64,000 nt of DNA from Azorinus chamasolen (GCA_963576725.1 OY755241.1:25270449-25334448); one strand, 5' to 3'. Counted from the first letter of the stretch, positions 36,501 through 42,419 are shown. A program made the numbers and translations. Notes: generated from the sequence alone by a model not told the origin.

Positions 36501-37736
36501 ACAATAATAATAATAATAATAATAATAATAGTAATAATGATAATGAAAGTAAAGTCTATTATGGTACACATAGGTAATAATAATAATAATAATGTAAGTA
36601 AAGTCTACTATGGTTCACATAGGCGGCTCTTCCGACTTCATGGGAACTTTTATATCCCTGCAAACAAAGTTTGAGGGTGTATACTGCAATCAGCCTGTTG
36701 GTCGGTATGGCAGTTGGTTGGTCTATCTGCAAATATGTAACCAAGGCTGCTGTGCGGGGTTATTCATCACCTTTAGTGATAGTTCTAGTTTTCATTGATA
36801 AACACCGTAGAATCAGATAAGCAAATAGAGCAGACCCTTATCAGATCAGATGGCTCCTGTAGGAGCTATCTGCTCAGGGTCTGCTCTATTTTGCATATGA
36901 CTCAATATAAAATACATTCTACAGCTTTTGCCATGACCCAAAAGTCATGTGGTCATACGCAAGATTAGAAGTTATTCAAATTGATGTTCATGAAGTCATT
37001 AATTCTTGCATATTCAGCATGGAAAGGGTTAACCCTTACAGTGCGGAACCCGAGTCACTAATGTCCTTTGCAAACAGTGTAGACCCAGATGAGAGGGCTC
37101 CTAAGGGAGCCCTCTCATCAGGGTCTGCACTGTTTGTCATGTTACACTTTTCTTTAGAAAACGTCCCTGAATATTCACCATAAGCTTGACCTATTTGAAT
37201 TTTGGAATATTCCATTTGAAAATTCAGCGTTGTAATGGTTAAAGACTGCCACCTGTAATAACTCATTCCTTCATATTAACACTTTTTCACCCATTTGCAA
37301 ACAGTAGACCAGATCAGATGGCTCCTGTAGGAGCCATCTGACCAGAGACTGCTCTGTTTGCTAATGGAATTTCATAGATCGGTTTCTTTACTTTTTTGAA
37401 ATGGCTTCAATGTTCCACCTTCCATATTCAGTAGGTATTGAAATTTAGAACAAACATAGAACAGGGAAAGGGTTAACGACCAATAATTGTACTGGATAGT
37501 GTTTAGATTAACAAAGTTTTATTGTATGAATTTGTCCAACTACTACAATAGTGTCAAACAGACCATAATCAGTGTTATTTTGTTTACAGGAGGTTGTGCT
37601 TGGATTTATACGAGACATGTTTAGCTTCGAGAAAGTTCGGTATACAGTCCTAGAAGATTTATCAAATGACATTATGAAAATTGGAAAAACACGAACTGAA
37701 GAAGTGTTTCAACGACTGTCAGGGCAGTTGACTTGA
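17938..37736 (+). CDS. MIGA: Mitoguardin (MIGA/FAM73), complete, 12 coding exons
   Basis: Mitoguardins sit in the mitochondrial outer membrane, promote fusion through mitoPLD, and bind VAP proteins at ER contacts through an FFAT motif; the C-terminal part binds lipid (family knowledge). Exons: 17938-18175, 18890-19063, 21115-21206, 22571-22792, 23579-23691, 25124-25196, 26081-26167, 28467-28565, 30527-30661, 32988-33041, 34977-35093, 37590-37736, giving 516 codons in unbroken phase. Visible: one N-terminal membrane helix (about 23-42) followed by KRKKRGHC basic residues; SPSSIRSLLKQKSLSGS; SFVSATD (236-242), an FFAT motif with Ser at position 4; VSCRTLRSEMAHCLSD; FLAKLHCVRLALE; VVLDFILMDAFDDL; STAVWSVLKAKR; FPNGFIAHFYAISESVSPVL; RDMFSFEKVRYTVLEDL. 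The length is slightly below the vertebrate paralogues (about 590-630), mostly through a shorter N-terminal linker. It is one gene, pre-dating the vertebrate MIGA1/MIGA2 split. Two of its splice junctions are tandemly multiplied. Confidence 0.93.
18389..18598. mobile_element. P3 MITE (GCCGAGTAACTCGGC core)
   Basis: Starts TTAACCTTTAGCCTGCTATG. The hairpin GATCCAGATGAGACGCCG / CGGCGTCTCATCAGGATCC is perfect in the arms. The right end GCAGGCTAAA has lost its TTAA. It lies within G2-like arms (TTTGACCTGC and TTTTTAAGACAGG). Confidence 0.75.
18890..19063 (+). CDS. MIGA: MIGA exon 2
   Basis: Acceptor GGAATTTAG (18881-18889), chosen over nearer AGs because only it restores the frame. Encodes ELPYRSRSPSSIRSLLKQKS, then a Ser/Thr-rich linker ending PQQLCQL. 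The donor is TTGG|GTAAGC. Confidence 0.8.
19196..19440. repeat. 30-bp tandem block inside an E1 foldback
   Basis: Five copies of about 30 bp (CTCCTTTATTTCATTGTATT plus TCAAGAATAG) at 19206-19340. The E1 palindrome follows (CCACTTTTGTGACCACTC / GTGTGGTCACATCAAAGTG). Confidence 0.7.
19476..19835. repeat. Dispersed GGGGGGCATATTG repeat
   Basis: ATGCTCCAATGGGAGGGG, GGGCATATTGTTTTTACTC, TTTGTCCCCAACTTTAA and AAGGTCAAGGTCATACATC twice. It is the same type as 29993-30250 and widespread in bivalves (recollection). Two overlapping plus-strand frames across it are not genes. Confidence 0.55.
19836..20034. mobile_element. P1b fragment
   Basis: Right-hand two thirds of a P1b element (CTACTGAATATTCATGAAC to GGAAAGGGTTA). 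The left terminus is replaced by the preceding repeat. Confidence 0.6.
20035..20235. mobile_element. G2-like foldback remnant
   Basis: GCAAGTGGTTGCTGAATGCAAG, GGAGCTCCC / GGAGCTCTC around the centre, and GCATTAATTTGACTATCACC at the right. The arms are heavily decayed. Confidence 0.45.
20262..20436. mobile_element. Foldback element, ATATGAGGTTTTTAATGG type
   Basis: Long inverted repeat: AGGGTTAATCCTACCGTAAT, TTGTGACGTATATGAGG and TTTTTAATGG against CCATTAAAAACCTCATAT, CCGTCACAA and AGAATTAACCCT. It starts and ends at TTAA-containing AGGGTTAAT. I see only this copy in the window. Confidence 0.6.
20437..20985. other. Unassigned part of MIGA intron 2
   Basis: No gene, hairpin or familiar repeat is recognised. 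A 66-codon plus-strand frame here has no family resemblance. Confidence 0.4.
20990..21065. repeat. Short foldback near MIGA exon 3
   Basis: GATTGGTTGAATTTGCGACATATAAAA pairs with TTTTATATGCCGCAAATTTGG and GCCAATC. The loop is about 5 bases, 50 bases before the exon 3 acceptor. The first arm is described here as three blocks: GATTGGTTGA, ATTTGCGACA and TATAAAA. Confidence 0.55.
21115..21206 (+). CDS. MIGA: MIGA exon 3
   Basis: Acceptor TTTGAAG, donor ACA|GTAAGT. Encodes GLDTLQLAVTYWEDAVMKLG and ends PVPAIT. It matches the helical segment with a YWE-type core that opens the folded part of mitoguardins. Confidence 0.85.
21396..21632. mobile_element. P1b piggyBac-like MITE (reverse orientation)
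   Basis: Bounded by TTAACACTTTCCC and GGGAAAGGGTTAA. The hairpin at 21436-21490 has a shortened core AGGAGCCGTCTG. Confidence 0.75.
21713..21941. mobile_element. P2 MITE nested in a G3-like foldback
   Basis: Bounded by TTAACCCATTCCC and GGGAATGGGTTAA, with outer arms GAAACCATTGTGAT / ATCACAATGGTTTC. The flanks CTTTCAACCTGCA and ACACCTGACTAAC belong to a G-type element. Confidence 0.75.
22180..22520. mobile_element. P1 fragments
   Basis: A truncated P1b lies at 22180-22310, with its hairpin deleted between GATCT and CAAGGAAAGGGTTAA. A decayed P1a hairpin follows at 22425-22490. Exon 4 begins 50 bases further on. Confidence 0.5.
22571..22792 (+). CDS. MIGA: MIGA exon 4 (FFAT start)
   Basis: Acceptor TTTTGTAG, donor GAT|GTTAGT. 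Encodes DPDTSALQHHLEHLLEMAYH, an amphipathic helix, and ends DSSSDIDSFVSATD. The last seven residues form the FFAT core, which exon 5 extends with an acidic LADLSDLD. Confidence 0.9.
22846..23094. mobile_element. P1b MITE 53 bases after exon 4 donor
   Basis: Bounded by TTAACCCTTTCCC and GGAAAAGGTTAA. The hairpin at 22885-22952 has arms GCAAACAGAGTAGACC / GGTCTGCTCTGTTTGC around GACTCCTAAAGGAGCC. Confidence 0.8.
23100..23578. other. MIGA intron 4, unassigned
   Basis: A short CATCTGTC/CATCCATC simple repeat lies at 23115-23160. Otherwise no recognisable feature up to the exon 5 acceptor. Confidence 0.4.
23579..23691 (+). CDS. MIGA: MIGA exon 5
   Basis: Acceptor ACTTCTCAG, donor GAG|GTAAGT. 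Encodes LADLSDLDTHRDMFKHLVLY, then EAGLMELKHGSVSCRTLR. The CRTLR motif is conserved in mitoguardins. The last 21 nt of the exon and the donor are the first unit of a long tandem array. Confidence 0.9.
23671..24568. repeat. Minisatellite multiplying the MIGA exon 5 donor, about 40 units
   Basis: Units read GTCCTGTAGAACATTGAG followed by GTAAGT (24 bp), or end GTCCTGTAGAACATTG plus GT (18 bp). Counted by eye there are 40 units: about 20 carry GTAAGT, six GTAAAT, one GTAATT and 13 lack the donor. Unit 1 is the true exon end. Long minus-strand frames across the array are by-products of the repeat. Confidence 0.95.
24735..25110. repeat. GATGATGTTTTGTCATT tandem repeat before exon 6
   Basis: About 18-20 imperfect copies of a 17-19 bp unit. 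One reads TTTTGTCTTTTATGATG at 24928-24944, close to the true acceptor TTTTGTCTTTTATAG (25109-25123), so the array reaches the exon 6 acceptor. Confidence 0.8.
25124..25196 (+). CDS. MIGA: MIGA exon 6
   Basis: Acceptor GTCTTTTATAG, donor GAG|GTAAGG. Encodes SEMAHCLSDTEFLAKLHCV and RLALE, among the best-conserved mitoguardin segments. Confidence 0.92.
25412..25600. mobile_element. Insert with inverted ends TCTCACATAACT
   Basis: TTCTCACATAACTCCCC at the left and AGTTATGTGAGAAAAA at the right. It holds two ATGACGTCA-type sites (TGACGTCATACG and ATGACGTCAAAC). No coding frame. Confidence 0.45.
25608..25742. repeat. Long near-perfect hairpin (GTTCCTAAACTC / GGCTCGTTTAGGAAC)
   Basis: Arm one: GCTCGTTGTCTTTTAATATC, ACATGTTCCTAA, AAAATGTTATTAAGC. 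Arm two: GCTTAATAATGTTTTC, TTTAGGAACATGTGAT, CTTAAAAGACAACTTGC. About 60 bases per arm with few mismatches. Confidence 0.7.
26081..26167 (+). CDS. MIGA: MIGA exon 7
   Basis: Acceptor TTCATTCAG, donor AAG|GTTAGA (weak). Encodes DVFKKVENREYFMDMGKKII, then GELLVQADK, matching the FFGKVGRQMVTGLM-type helix of vertebrate mitoguardins. Phase 0 at both ends. Confidence 0.87.
26390..28015. repeat. Dispersed GGCATATAGGG repeat, several copies, with poly-G tract
   Basis: Four blocks share TTGGAAAGTATTTGTCCAA, CACACATGTTTGTGGCC and AGTTTGATAGCCATGTA (26470, 27640, 27795, 27925). The unit at 26455-26590 is separated from the rest by about 60 G (26606-26665) and a CCCCCC-rich stretch to 27560. The copy ends GGAGCATCAGTGTCCTGAGG. 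Confidence 0.55.
28195..28440. mobile_element. P1 MITE, decayed
   Basis: GAACCCTTTTTACGC at the left, hairpin GCAAACATAGTAGACT / GTCTACTCTGTTTG, and right end TGAGGTTAAGGG. It ends 27 bases before the exon 8 acceptor. Confidence 0.55.
28467..28565 (+). CDS. MIGA: MIGA exon 8
   Basis: Acceptor CGTAAAAG, donor GGG|GTAAGT. Encodes DPEDFYTAYSSMLDFVNNQE, then NWTAMEEELRLRG, matching FLESYEEMLSY...W--T--ELEGRG. Confidence 0.9.
28600..28915. other. P3 and P1 remnants in MIGA intron 8
   Basis: A stub of a P3 arm (GTTTGGATCCAGATGAGA) lies at 28608-28626. A P1 fragment with a deleted hairpin is at about 28690-28870. Confidence 0.4.
28919..29127. mobile_element. G1 pogo-like foldback element
   Basis: TACAGTAAAATCTCTC to GAGGTTGTACTGTA, with arms GACAGGTGGCTGCTTAAAGC / GCTTTAAGCAGCTGCC around AACGCTCCTATAGGAGCATT. 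Confidence 0.88.
29364..29577. mobile_element. P4 MITE (GTAAATAG hairpin)
   Basis: Bounded by TTAACCCTTCGCTTGC and AGCAAGAGAAGGGTTAA. The hairpin is shortened to GGAGACCCAGGAGCTGTCTC. The full form is at 62883-63134. Confidence 0.8.
29578..29808. other. P1 fragments
   Basis: Half a P1 element (GATTTTTAATGGCATCATG to CAAACAGAGTAAACC) and a stub beginning ACCCTTTCCCTCATATAAAC. No gene. Confidence 0.4.
29809..29975. mobile_element. P4 MITE, right side truncated
   Basis: Starts TTAACCCTTCGCTTGC with a perfect hairpin GACAGCTCCTGCAGGAGCTG and arms GTAAATAGCGAAGACC / GGTCTGCACTATTTAC. The right half is replaced near 29950 by TTTGTTTCTTTCTTTAGG. Confidence 0.75.
29993..30250. repeat. Dispersed GGGGGGCATATTG repeat
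   Basis: ATGCCCCCATTGACGATAG, GGGGGGCATATTGTTTTTGC, TTTGTCAGCAACTTTAAC, CAAGGTCATCCTTCAAGG and the end GGGGGCATAGTGTTTCAC. It is the best-preserved copy of this type in the window. Confidence 0.65.
30383..30574 (+). repeat. 64-bp triplication of the MIGA exon 9 acceptor
   Basis: Three units, with exon-like starts at 30399, 30463 and 30527. Each has TTTTTTATGCAG (copy 1: TTTCTTATGTAG), then 48 nt of exon sequence from G(T/T)(C/T)AAGTGTTTCACATT to TTCATTCTGATG. Copies 2 and 3 appear identical; copy 1 differs in the tract and in GTCAAG against GTTAAG. Confidence 0.95.
30527..30661 (+). CDS. MIGA: MIGA exon 9
   Basis: Acceptor TTTTTTATGCAG (copy 3 of the triplication), donor ACT|GTGAGT. Encodes VKCFTFYDVVLDFILMDAFD, then DLDNLPSTVRAVANNRWLSN and NFKET, the most conserved block of the family. 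Copy 3 is chosen because copies 1 and 2 run into stops or shift the frame. Confidence 0.93.
30705..31305. mobile_element. P1a host with nested G1, then a P3-like copy
   Basis: P1a left arm at 30712-30842, G1 at 30843-31050 and P1a right arm to GGAAAGGGCTAA (31105). A P3-like foldback follows (GAGATGAGAATG / CCATCTCATCAGGATCC), ending TTTTGAAAGGGTTAA at 31305. Confidence 0.65.
30843..31050. mobile_element. G1 pogo-like foldback nested in P1a
   Basis: TACAGTAAAACCTTTC to GAGGTTTTACTGTA, with core AACGCTCCTATAGCAGCATT. The host P1 sequence (TCTGAAC...TTATAATTTCATAAG) continues on both sides. Confidence 0.85.
31329..31542. mobile_element. P2 MITE nested in P1
   Basis: Bounded by TTAACCCATTCCC and AATGGGTTAA. 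Core TTTGTTCCTATAGGAGCAAA, outer arms GAAACCATTGTGAT / ATCACAATGG. The flanks CATTGAATACACC and TGCCTTTGCAAACAGAGC are one P1 arm. Confidence 0.8.
31643..31966. mobile_element. P2 MITE with internal 33-bp tandem repeat
   Basis: Five near-copies of TTCATAGGCTATTTTTAGAT plus ACAAACAAAA at 31645-31785. A perfect P2 hairpin follows (AGCATTTGCTCCTATAGGAG) and the right end is GAGGGAATGGGTTAA. Confidence 0.75.
32001..32858. mobile_element. TIR element with an embedded start-exon-like frame (hAT-like?)
   Basis: Ends CAGTGTTCCCGTTT and AATGAGAACACTG are inverted. The flanks TGAATATT / AATATTTA share AATATT. At 32389 ATGGCGCCTGCTAGTAAAAA opens a frame (MAPASKKLNTPGTLKRYGCK, then IESLKTC) that meets a GTAAGT donor at about 32470. 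This looks like the first coding exon of an autonomous parent. No transposase core is visible, so it is a deletion derivative. The hAT assignment is tentative. Confidence 0.5.
32988..33041 (+). CDS. MIGA: MIGA exon 10 (54 nt)
   Basis: Acceptor TTTATTTCAG, donor AAG|GTAAGA. Encodes ALSTAVWSVLKAKRQNLK, matching ATACWSVLKAKRR in vertebrates. Phase 0 at both ends. Confidence 0.92.
33371..33643. mobile_element. P1b MITE, best-preserved copy
   Basis: Bounded by TTAACCCTTTCC and GGGAAAGGGTTAA. The hairpin GCAAACAGAGTAGACCCAGA to GGTCTACTCTGTTTGC is almost perfect over about 70 nt around GGCTCCTATAGGAGCC. A shorter P1 fragment follows to 33797. Confidence 0.9.
33805..34905. repeat. 52-bp minisatellite, about 20 units, derived from E1
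   Basis: Unit: AGTCACAACCAAGGGTTTGA, TCTCCCTCAATGAGACAATT, GTAATGAGGATC. The outer parts (CCCCAAAGTTGTGACTAC and GTAGTCAATTTACATTG / GGAGAAAAATGG) resemble an E1 foldback, suggesting the array grew from one arm. Intron 10 of MIGA; no junction is included. Confidence 0.9.
34977..35093 (+). CDS. MIGA: MIGA exon 11
   Basis: Acceptor GTATTTTCAG, donor AAG|GTAATT. Encodes FPNGFIAHFYAISESVSPVL, AWGFLGPQSKLQDLCHYFK. It matches DGFISHFYSVSEHVSPVLAF / GFLGPKPQL closely. Confidence 0.94.
35183..35411. mobile_element. P2 piggyBac-like MITE
   Basis: Bounded by TTAACCCATTCTCTCC and GGAGAGAATGAGTTAA. Core CATTTACCCCATAGGAGCAA; outer arms GAAACCGTTGTGAT / ATCACAAAGGTTTC. Confidence 0.82.
35565..35650. mobile_element. 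P1 hairpin remnant
   Basis: GCAAACAGAGTAGACCCAGA with core GCTCCTGCAGCAGCC and a decayed second arm GGGCCTATACTGTTTG. No terminal repeats recognised. Confidence 0.5.
35697..36037. repeat. 34-bp minisatellite, 10 units
   Basis: Units start every 34 bp from 35697: CATGAATGGTACTGTCAGTA then CTGTCCTGCTGATC. They are almost identical, implying recent expansion. It lies in MIGA intron 11, with no splice site included. Confidence 0.93.
36405..36610. repeat. GAT/AAT microsatellite cluster
   Basis: GATGATGATGATGATGATG runs at 36468-36498, AATAATAATAATAATAAT at 36502-36530, and a second AAT run at 36576-36592. A partial duplication AGTAAAGTCTA(T/C)TATGGT-CACATAGG occurs at 36549 and 36598. Confidence 0.8.
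36820..37032. mobile_element. P1 MITE, sharing its TTAA with the next element
   Basis: Hairpin GCAAATAGAGCAGACC / GGTCTGCTCTATTTTGC around GGCTCCTGTAGGAGC. The right end GGAAAGGGTTAA (37032) is also the left end of the P6 element. Confidence 0.65.
37029..37242. mobile_element. P6 MITE (GCAAACAGTGTAGACC hairpin)
   Basis: Bounded by TTAACCCTTACAGTGC and CGTTGTAATGGTTAA. Perfect arms GATGAGAGGGCTCC / GGAGCCCTCTCATC. A second copy lies at 62551-62735. Confidence 0.8.
37255..37476. mobile_element. P1b MITE just before exon 12
   Basis: Left end AATAACTCATTCC (decayed) and right end GGGAAAGGGTTAA. Core GGCTCCTGTAGGAGCC. Confidence 0.7.
37590..37736 (+). CDS. MIGA: MIGA exon 12 (stop codon)
   Basis: Acceptor TTGTTTACAG. 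Encodes EVVLGFIRDMFSFEKVRYTV, LEDLSNDIMKIGKTRTEEVF and QRLSGQLT, then TGA at 37734. The MF-F--VRYT segment matches the family C-terminus. The extra tail of vertebrate proteins is absent. Confidence 0.92.
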   Translation, partial: EVVLGFIRDMFSFEKVRYTVLEDLSNDIMKIGKTRTEEVFQRLSGQLT

Positions 37737-38475
37737 TTTTACAGTTTTATAGCCGGGATGCAGAATATCAGCTTGCGAGTGAAGTGTCAGGAAACATATA
37801 ATTATGTATACAAACTACAAAACAGTAGACATTGTACAACTTTTCACACAAATTACTCATGGACTTCTGTCATCATTTAGCCCTTTACCTCATGAATATT
37901 CATGTTAGATAGATAATTACCCTTTCCTTCCCTGTTGAATATTCATGTAAGAAGTAATGACATCATGAATATTTATTAGCTGATTTTTTATAATGGCACA
38001 GGAACACATTCATTTTTATGTTGGTAAAAGCTGTATAGTCAGATCTGTAATAACTTTATTAGCAAACAGAGCAGACCCTGATCTGATGGCTCCTATAGGA
38101 GCCTTCTGATCTTGATCTACTCTGTTTGTAAGGGCATAAAAAAGTGTTTATATGAAGGAAAGTGTTAATATGCTGAGTTTTTGTATTGGTTTATGAATAC
38201 AGGATGTTTTTAGCCTTGACAGAAACTGTAGAATCAGATCTATATAATTACATAAGAAAACAAGGCAGACCCTGATCAGACAGCTCCAGCGGGAGTCATC
38301 TATCTGGGTCTACTCTGTTTGTAAAGGCATTAAAAGGCATATCTATGAGGTAAAAGGTAGACCTGTAATATGCCAGCTACATGTATATTGGTTTCTGTTT
38401 CTATTTCTCAATAATAGCATTTAGTTTGTTGATTAAATACTCGCCAGAGGAAAATGAGTTGAATATTTCAATATA
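37737..38475. mobile_element. MIGA 3' flank with two or three P1 elements
   Basis: P1a-type copies at about 37880-38168 (hairpin 38060-38130) and 38170-38358. No clear AATAAA lies close to the stop codon, so the transcript end is undefined. Confidence 0.5.
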
Positions 38476-38478
38476 ATG

Positions 38479-38660
38479 TACAGTGAAACCTCTCTATAAC
38501 GACCACTAAATTACATCAAGTATTTTGTATTAAAGGCAGGCGGCTACTTAAAGCAAAGTGAAAGTAAAACAGACGCTCCTATAGGCTTTAGGCAACCACC
38601 TGTCCAAAATACCAACTAATTAACACAGTTTAGTGGCCGTTATAGAGAGGTTTTACTGCA
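38479..38660. mobile_element. G1 foldback, second core arm deleted
   Basis: TACAGTGAAACCTCTC to GAGGTTTTACTGCA. The centre is cut after GCTCCTATAGG. Confidence 0.8.
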
Positions 38661-38782
38661 TTATATTTACTGCACAAAAACAGTAGAACCGGTCTATAGT
38701 GACCAGTAATTCAAAAACCATTGTGGTATTGAAAAGAAGGTAGTTGCTTAACAGTAAAGCATGAAAGTAATGCAAAAGTCTC

Positions 38783-39031
38783 TTAACCCTTTCCCTGTTC
38801 TACGTTTATACCAAATTTCAATACCTGCTTCAACTCATGGACAAAATAGTTATAATGAAATATGATAGGTGGAACATTCAGGCCATTTTAGAAAGTAAAG
38901 ACACAGATCTTTCAAATTCCTTTAGCAAACAGAGCAGACCCTGATCAGACTGCTCCTATAGGAGCCGTCTGATCTGTGTCTACTCTGTTTGCAAATGCGT
39001 GAAAAGACGTTTATATGAGGGAAAGGGTTAA
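38783..39031. mobile_element. P1b MITE nested in a G2 arm
   Basis: Bounded by TTAACCCTTTCCC and GGGAAAGGGTTAA. The flanks AGTAATGCAAAAGTCTC and AAGAACTTTTTGCAT are the two G2 half-palindromes. Confidence 0.82.
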
Positions 39032-39399
39032 AAGAACTTTTTGCATAAATTGTGTCCAGCATTAACCTTGCTGTGTTTGCTGATGAAACTTCAGCTAATA
39101 AATATTTATGATGTCATTATATCTTACATGAATATTGAACAGGTAAGTGGTTTAGCCATCACCTGACTTAACAACCCAACACTATTTTAGTGGTCCTTAT
39201 AGATAGGTTCACTGCATAATCATTTGTGATCCTCAGGAGAGACCATGTTGTCATGGTATCTCATCTGAATCTGGAATTATAAAAAGGTTGTTTCCGATTT
39301 TCCCATTGGTAGAAGAGAGCTGAAATATTTTGTGTAGAATCTGTGATCTGTATGTTTATTGTTCATATATGTAACTGATATAGTTATGCACATCATCAC

Positions 39400-40112
39400 T
39401 TTGTAAAATTATACTGGAGATGTATTTAGAATGATACTGGAGGTGTATGTAGAATGATACTTAAGGTGTATGTAGAATGATACTGGAGAAGTCTGTAGAA
39501 TGATATTGGAGATGTATGTAGAATGATACTTAAGGTGTATGTAGAATGATACTGGAAGTGTATGTAGAATGATACTTAAGGTGTATGTAGAATGACACTG
39601 GAGAAGTCTGTAGAATGATACTGGAGATGTATGTAGAATGATACTCGAGATGTATGTAGACTGATACTGTATGTGTATGTAGAATGATACTGCGGGTGTA
39701 TGTAGAATGATACTGGATATGTATGTAGAATGATACTGAAGGTGTATGTAGAATGATACTGGATATGTAATGTAGAATGATACTGCGGGTGTATGTAGAA
39801 TGATACTGGATATGTATGTAGAATGATACTGAAGGTGTATGTAGAATGATACTGGATATGTAATGTAGAATGATACTGCGGGTGTATGTAGAATGATACT
39901 GGAGGTGTATGTGTGAATGATACTGTGGGTGTATGTAGAATGATACTGAAGGTGTATGTAGAATTATACTGCGGGTTATATAGAATGATACACAAGATGT
40001 ATGTAGAATGATACTGCTGGTGTATGTAGAATGATACTACTGAAGGTGTATGTAGAATGATACTGAAGGTGCATGTAGAATGATACTGCAGGTTATGTAG
40101 AATGATACTGGA
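39400..40112. repeat. 23-bp minisatellite, about 30 units
   Basis: Unit TGTATGTAGAATGATACTGG plus AGG/AAG, with variants. Higher-order repetition is visible (the block around 39760-39800 recurs at 39850-39890). A long minus-strand frame across it (39576-40148) is repeat translation. Confidence 0.9.
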
Positions 40113-40940
40113 GTGAAACTTAATTGCTTTATTTCTTGACCAGTTCAATACAGTTTTATCTTAAATGACAACCAGTGTCATATCCTTTTTATCACATACC
40201 TGAATCACTTGAAAATTGACCCAGAATGATATTTTATACCCTAAAGTCTTATTTTGGCATGAAATGTTGGGTGCTAGATTATGATGATTGCACACCATAT
40301 CAGTAATGCAAAGGGTAAAGAATGATGAAATAGAATCATGTATGTATCTTGTCTTGCTGATATGATGGTTGTCTTAAACTTTTCCCTGTTCTATGTGAAT
40401 TCAAAATTTCAATACATACTGAATATCCATGGACAAAATAGTAATAATGAAATATGGGAGGTAGAGTATTGTAGCCATTTTAAAAAATAAAGAAACCAAT
40501 CTTTCAAATTCGATTTAATACCAAAAAGAGCAGAACCTTATCAGACGGGCCCTATAGGAATAAACACAGGACATGGAAAGGGTTAAAGGATTTTACCAGT
40601 ATATACATGTATTTATTTGCACAAGAAATAAATGAATGGGGCCCAAATTTCAATCAGGATGAGTGTATGTTATATAATTTGGGAGTTGAGTGGATGAAAT
40701 ATCACTGTACATGTATTTGTTGCAAATGTCTTGTATTTAAAACATGCTCATTTACTGCAGATTGCAGTTGTTTTAGAATTCTCATAGTTTAATGATTGTA
40801 TGGTTAGAATTGCTGTCAGAGCTAGTTCTAGAATATTTTTTATAGCATTCCTCCACCCAACCCTCAAGGGGTAGGGTATCCTTTTAGTGTTTGCAACGTC
40901 TATGTTGATGAATAGTTACTGTAAAACCTTTATTCAGTGA
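40113..40940. other. Mostly unassigned 3' flank with a P1b fragment
   Basis: A truncated P1b lies at about 40378-40585 (AAACTTTTCCCTGTTC to GGAAAGGGTTAA). The remainder shows no gene. Confidence 0.4.
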
Positions 40941-41457
40941 TAAACCCTTTATTTCATGTATATTTATGCAAGAAATAATGATGTCATGAATATTAATTAG
41001 ATTAACTGTTATAATAGTACATGGGCATAGGAAGTTTTGGGCCATGGCAGAAAGTGTAGAATCATATTTATATTATATCATAAGCAAAACAGAGCAAACC
41101 CTGATCAGACGACGCCTCTTGGAGCCATCTGATCTTGGTCTACTGTGTTTGCGAAGGCATAGAAAGGTGTATTTATGGAGTAAGATTTTGATTAAGCATA
41201 ATTCTGGGGGTTTGACCCTTAACTCCATAAGTACGCCTTTCTATACCATTACAAACAGAGTAGACCCAGATCAGACGGCTCCTATAGGAGCCTTCTGACC
41301 AGGATCTGCTCTGTTTGCTTATGATATAATATAGATATGACTTTACAGTTTCCGCCATGGCCGAAACATCCTGTGCCCCTGTGCTATTATAACAACTAAT
41401 CTAACTGATATTCCTGACATCATTATTGCGTACATGAATATTCATGGAGTAAAGGAT
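40941..41457. mobile_element. Two P1a MITEs in opposite orientation
   Basis: The first is at about 40941-41195 with hairpin 41082-41153. The second, inverted, is at about 41213-41457 with hairpin 41250-41318. Together they could fold over about 500 nt. Confidence 0.65.
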
Positions 41458-41490
41458 GAGGACAGATGGTAGTTTAATGCAGGACAATAG

Positions 41491-41698
41491 TACTGTAAAA
41501 CCTCTCTATAACGACCACTAAATTGTGTTAATTAGTTGGTATTTTGGGCAGGTGTTTGCTTAAAGCAAGGTGAATGTAAAACAGAACGCTCCTATAGGAG
41601 CGTTCTGTTTTACCTTCACCTTGCTTTAAGCAACCACCTGCCTTTAACACAAAATACTTGATGTAATTTAGTGACCGTTATAGAGAGGTGTTACTGTA
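41491..41698. mobile_element. G1 pogo-like foldback nested in a G2 remnant
   Basis: TACTGTAAAACCTCTC to GAGGTGTTACTGTA. Perfect core AACGCTCCTATAGGAGCGTT. The flanks TTTAATGCAGGAC and TTTATGCATTAAGC are G2 arms. Confidence 0.85.
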
Positions 41699-41942
41699 CT
41701 TCCTTTATGCATTAAGCAACCACCTGTTCTTATCGACCTTCATATTTATTTCATTATAAGGTGGCTATAAGAAGGTTCTTCTTCATCTCAAAGTTTGACT
41801 TTGTTTTGTCATAAACGACCTCATGGATGGCAGTTAAAAGTTTTAAATTGTAGTCATTACCAGATCCACTTGTAGACATCTCTATTATGGTCCAATGTTT
41901 TGATATACCGGTAGTAGACAGGAAGCTTTTAGGGGTTTTGTG

Positions 41943-42042
41943 TAAACCCTTTACCTGAGCCTTTCAAACAGAGTAGACTTATAGGAACTCTCTGATCTAG
42001 ATCTACACGGTTTGAAAAGGGTTATGTATGATGTAAAGGGTT
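41943..42042. mobile_element. Miniature P1, about 100 bp
   Basis: AAACCCTTTACC to GTAAAGGGTTAA with hairpin CAAACAGAGTAGACT / GATCTACACGGTTTG. The AATATTCAT arms are absent. Confidence 0.65.
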
Positions 42043-42125
42043 AATTGTATTTTCTTCCATTCTTTATCATAGTTATGATATACAGATAACAAAATCTGCT
42101 ATTCATGTGTACCAACAGTACCATT

Positions 42126-42354
42126 TTAACCCATTACCTCATAGGCTCTTTTTAGATACAACCTCTTTAAATTAATCTACCGAAAAGGAGCATAAGTTAG
42201 AGAAAAGGAAAATTTTAGAATGTTGTAGTTTGAAACCATTGTGATAAATAGAGCATTTGCTCCTATAGGAGCAAATGCTCTATTTATCACGATGGTTTCA
42301 TAAAGTGACTTTTGTAGAGTTGTCAAAAGTCGTCAATATGAGGGAAAGGGTTAA
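42126..42354. mobile_element. P2 MITE between direct repeats
   Basis: Bounded by TTAACCCATTACC and GGGAAAGGGTTAA, with a perfect hairpin core ATTTGCTCCTATAGGAGC. A sequence of about 55 bp containing GATATACAGATAACAAAATC and TGCTATTCATGTGTACC lies on both sides (42075-42122 and 42370-42411). Confidence 0.85.
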
Positions 42355-42419
42355 GTGTATTTTCTTCCGTTATGATATACAGATAACAAAATCTGCTATT
42401 CATGTGTACCATTTTAATA

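Noticed and set aside
36318..36674. His/Tyr-rich and Met/Ile-rich frames
   Set aside because: GAT/AAT microsatellites.
39576..40148. 190-codon minus-strand frame
   Set aside because: Repeat translation of the 23-bp minisatellite; low-complexity YHSTYT peptide with no family.
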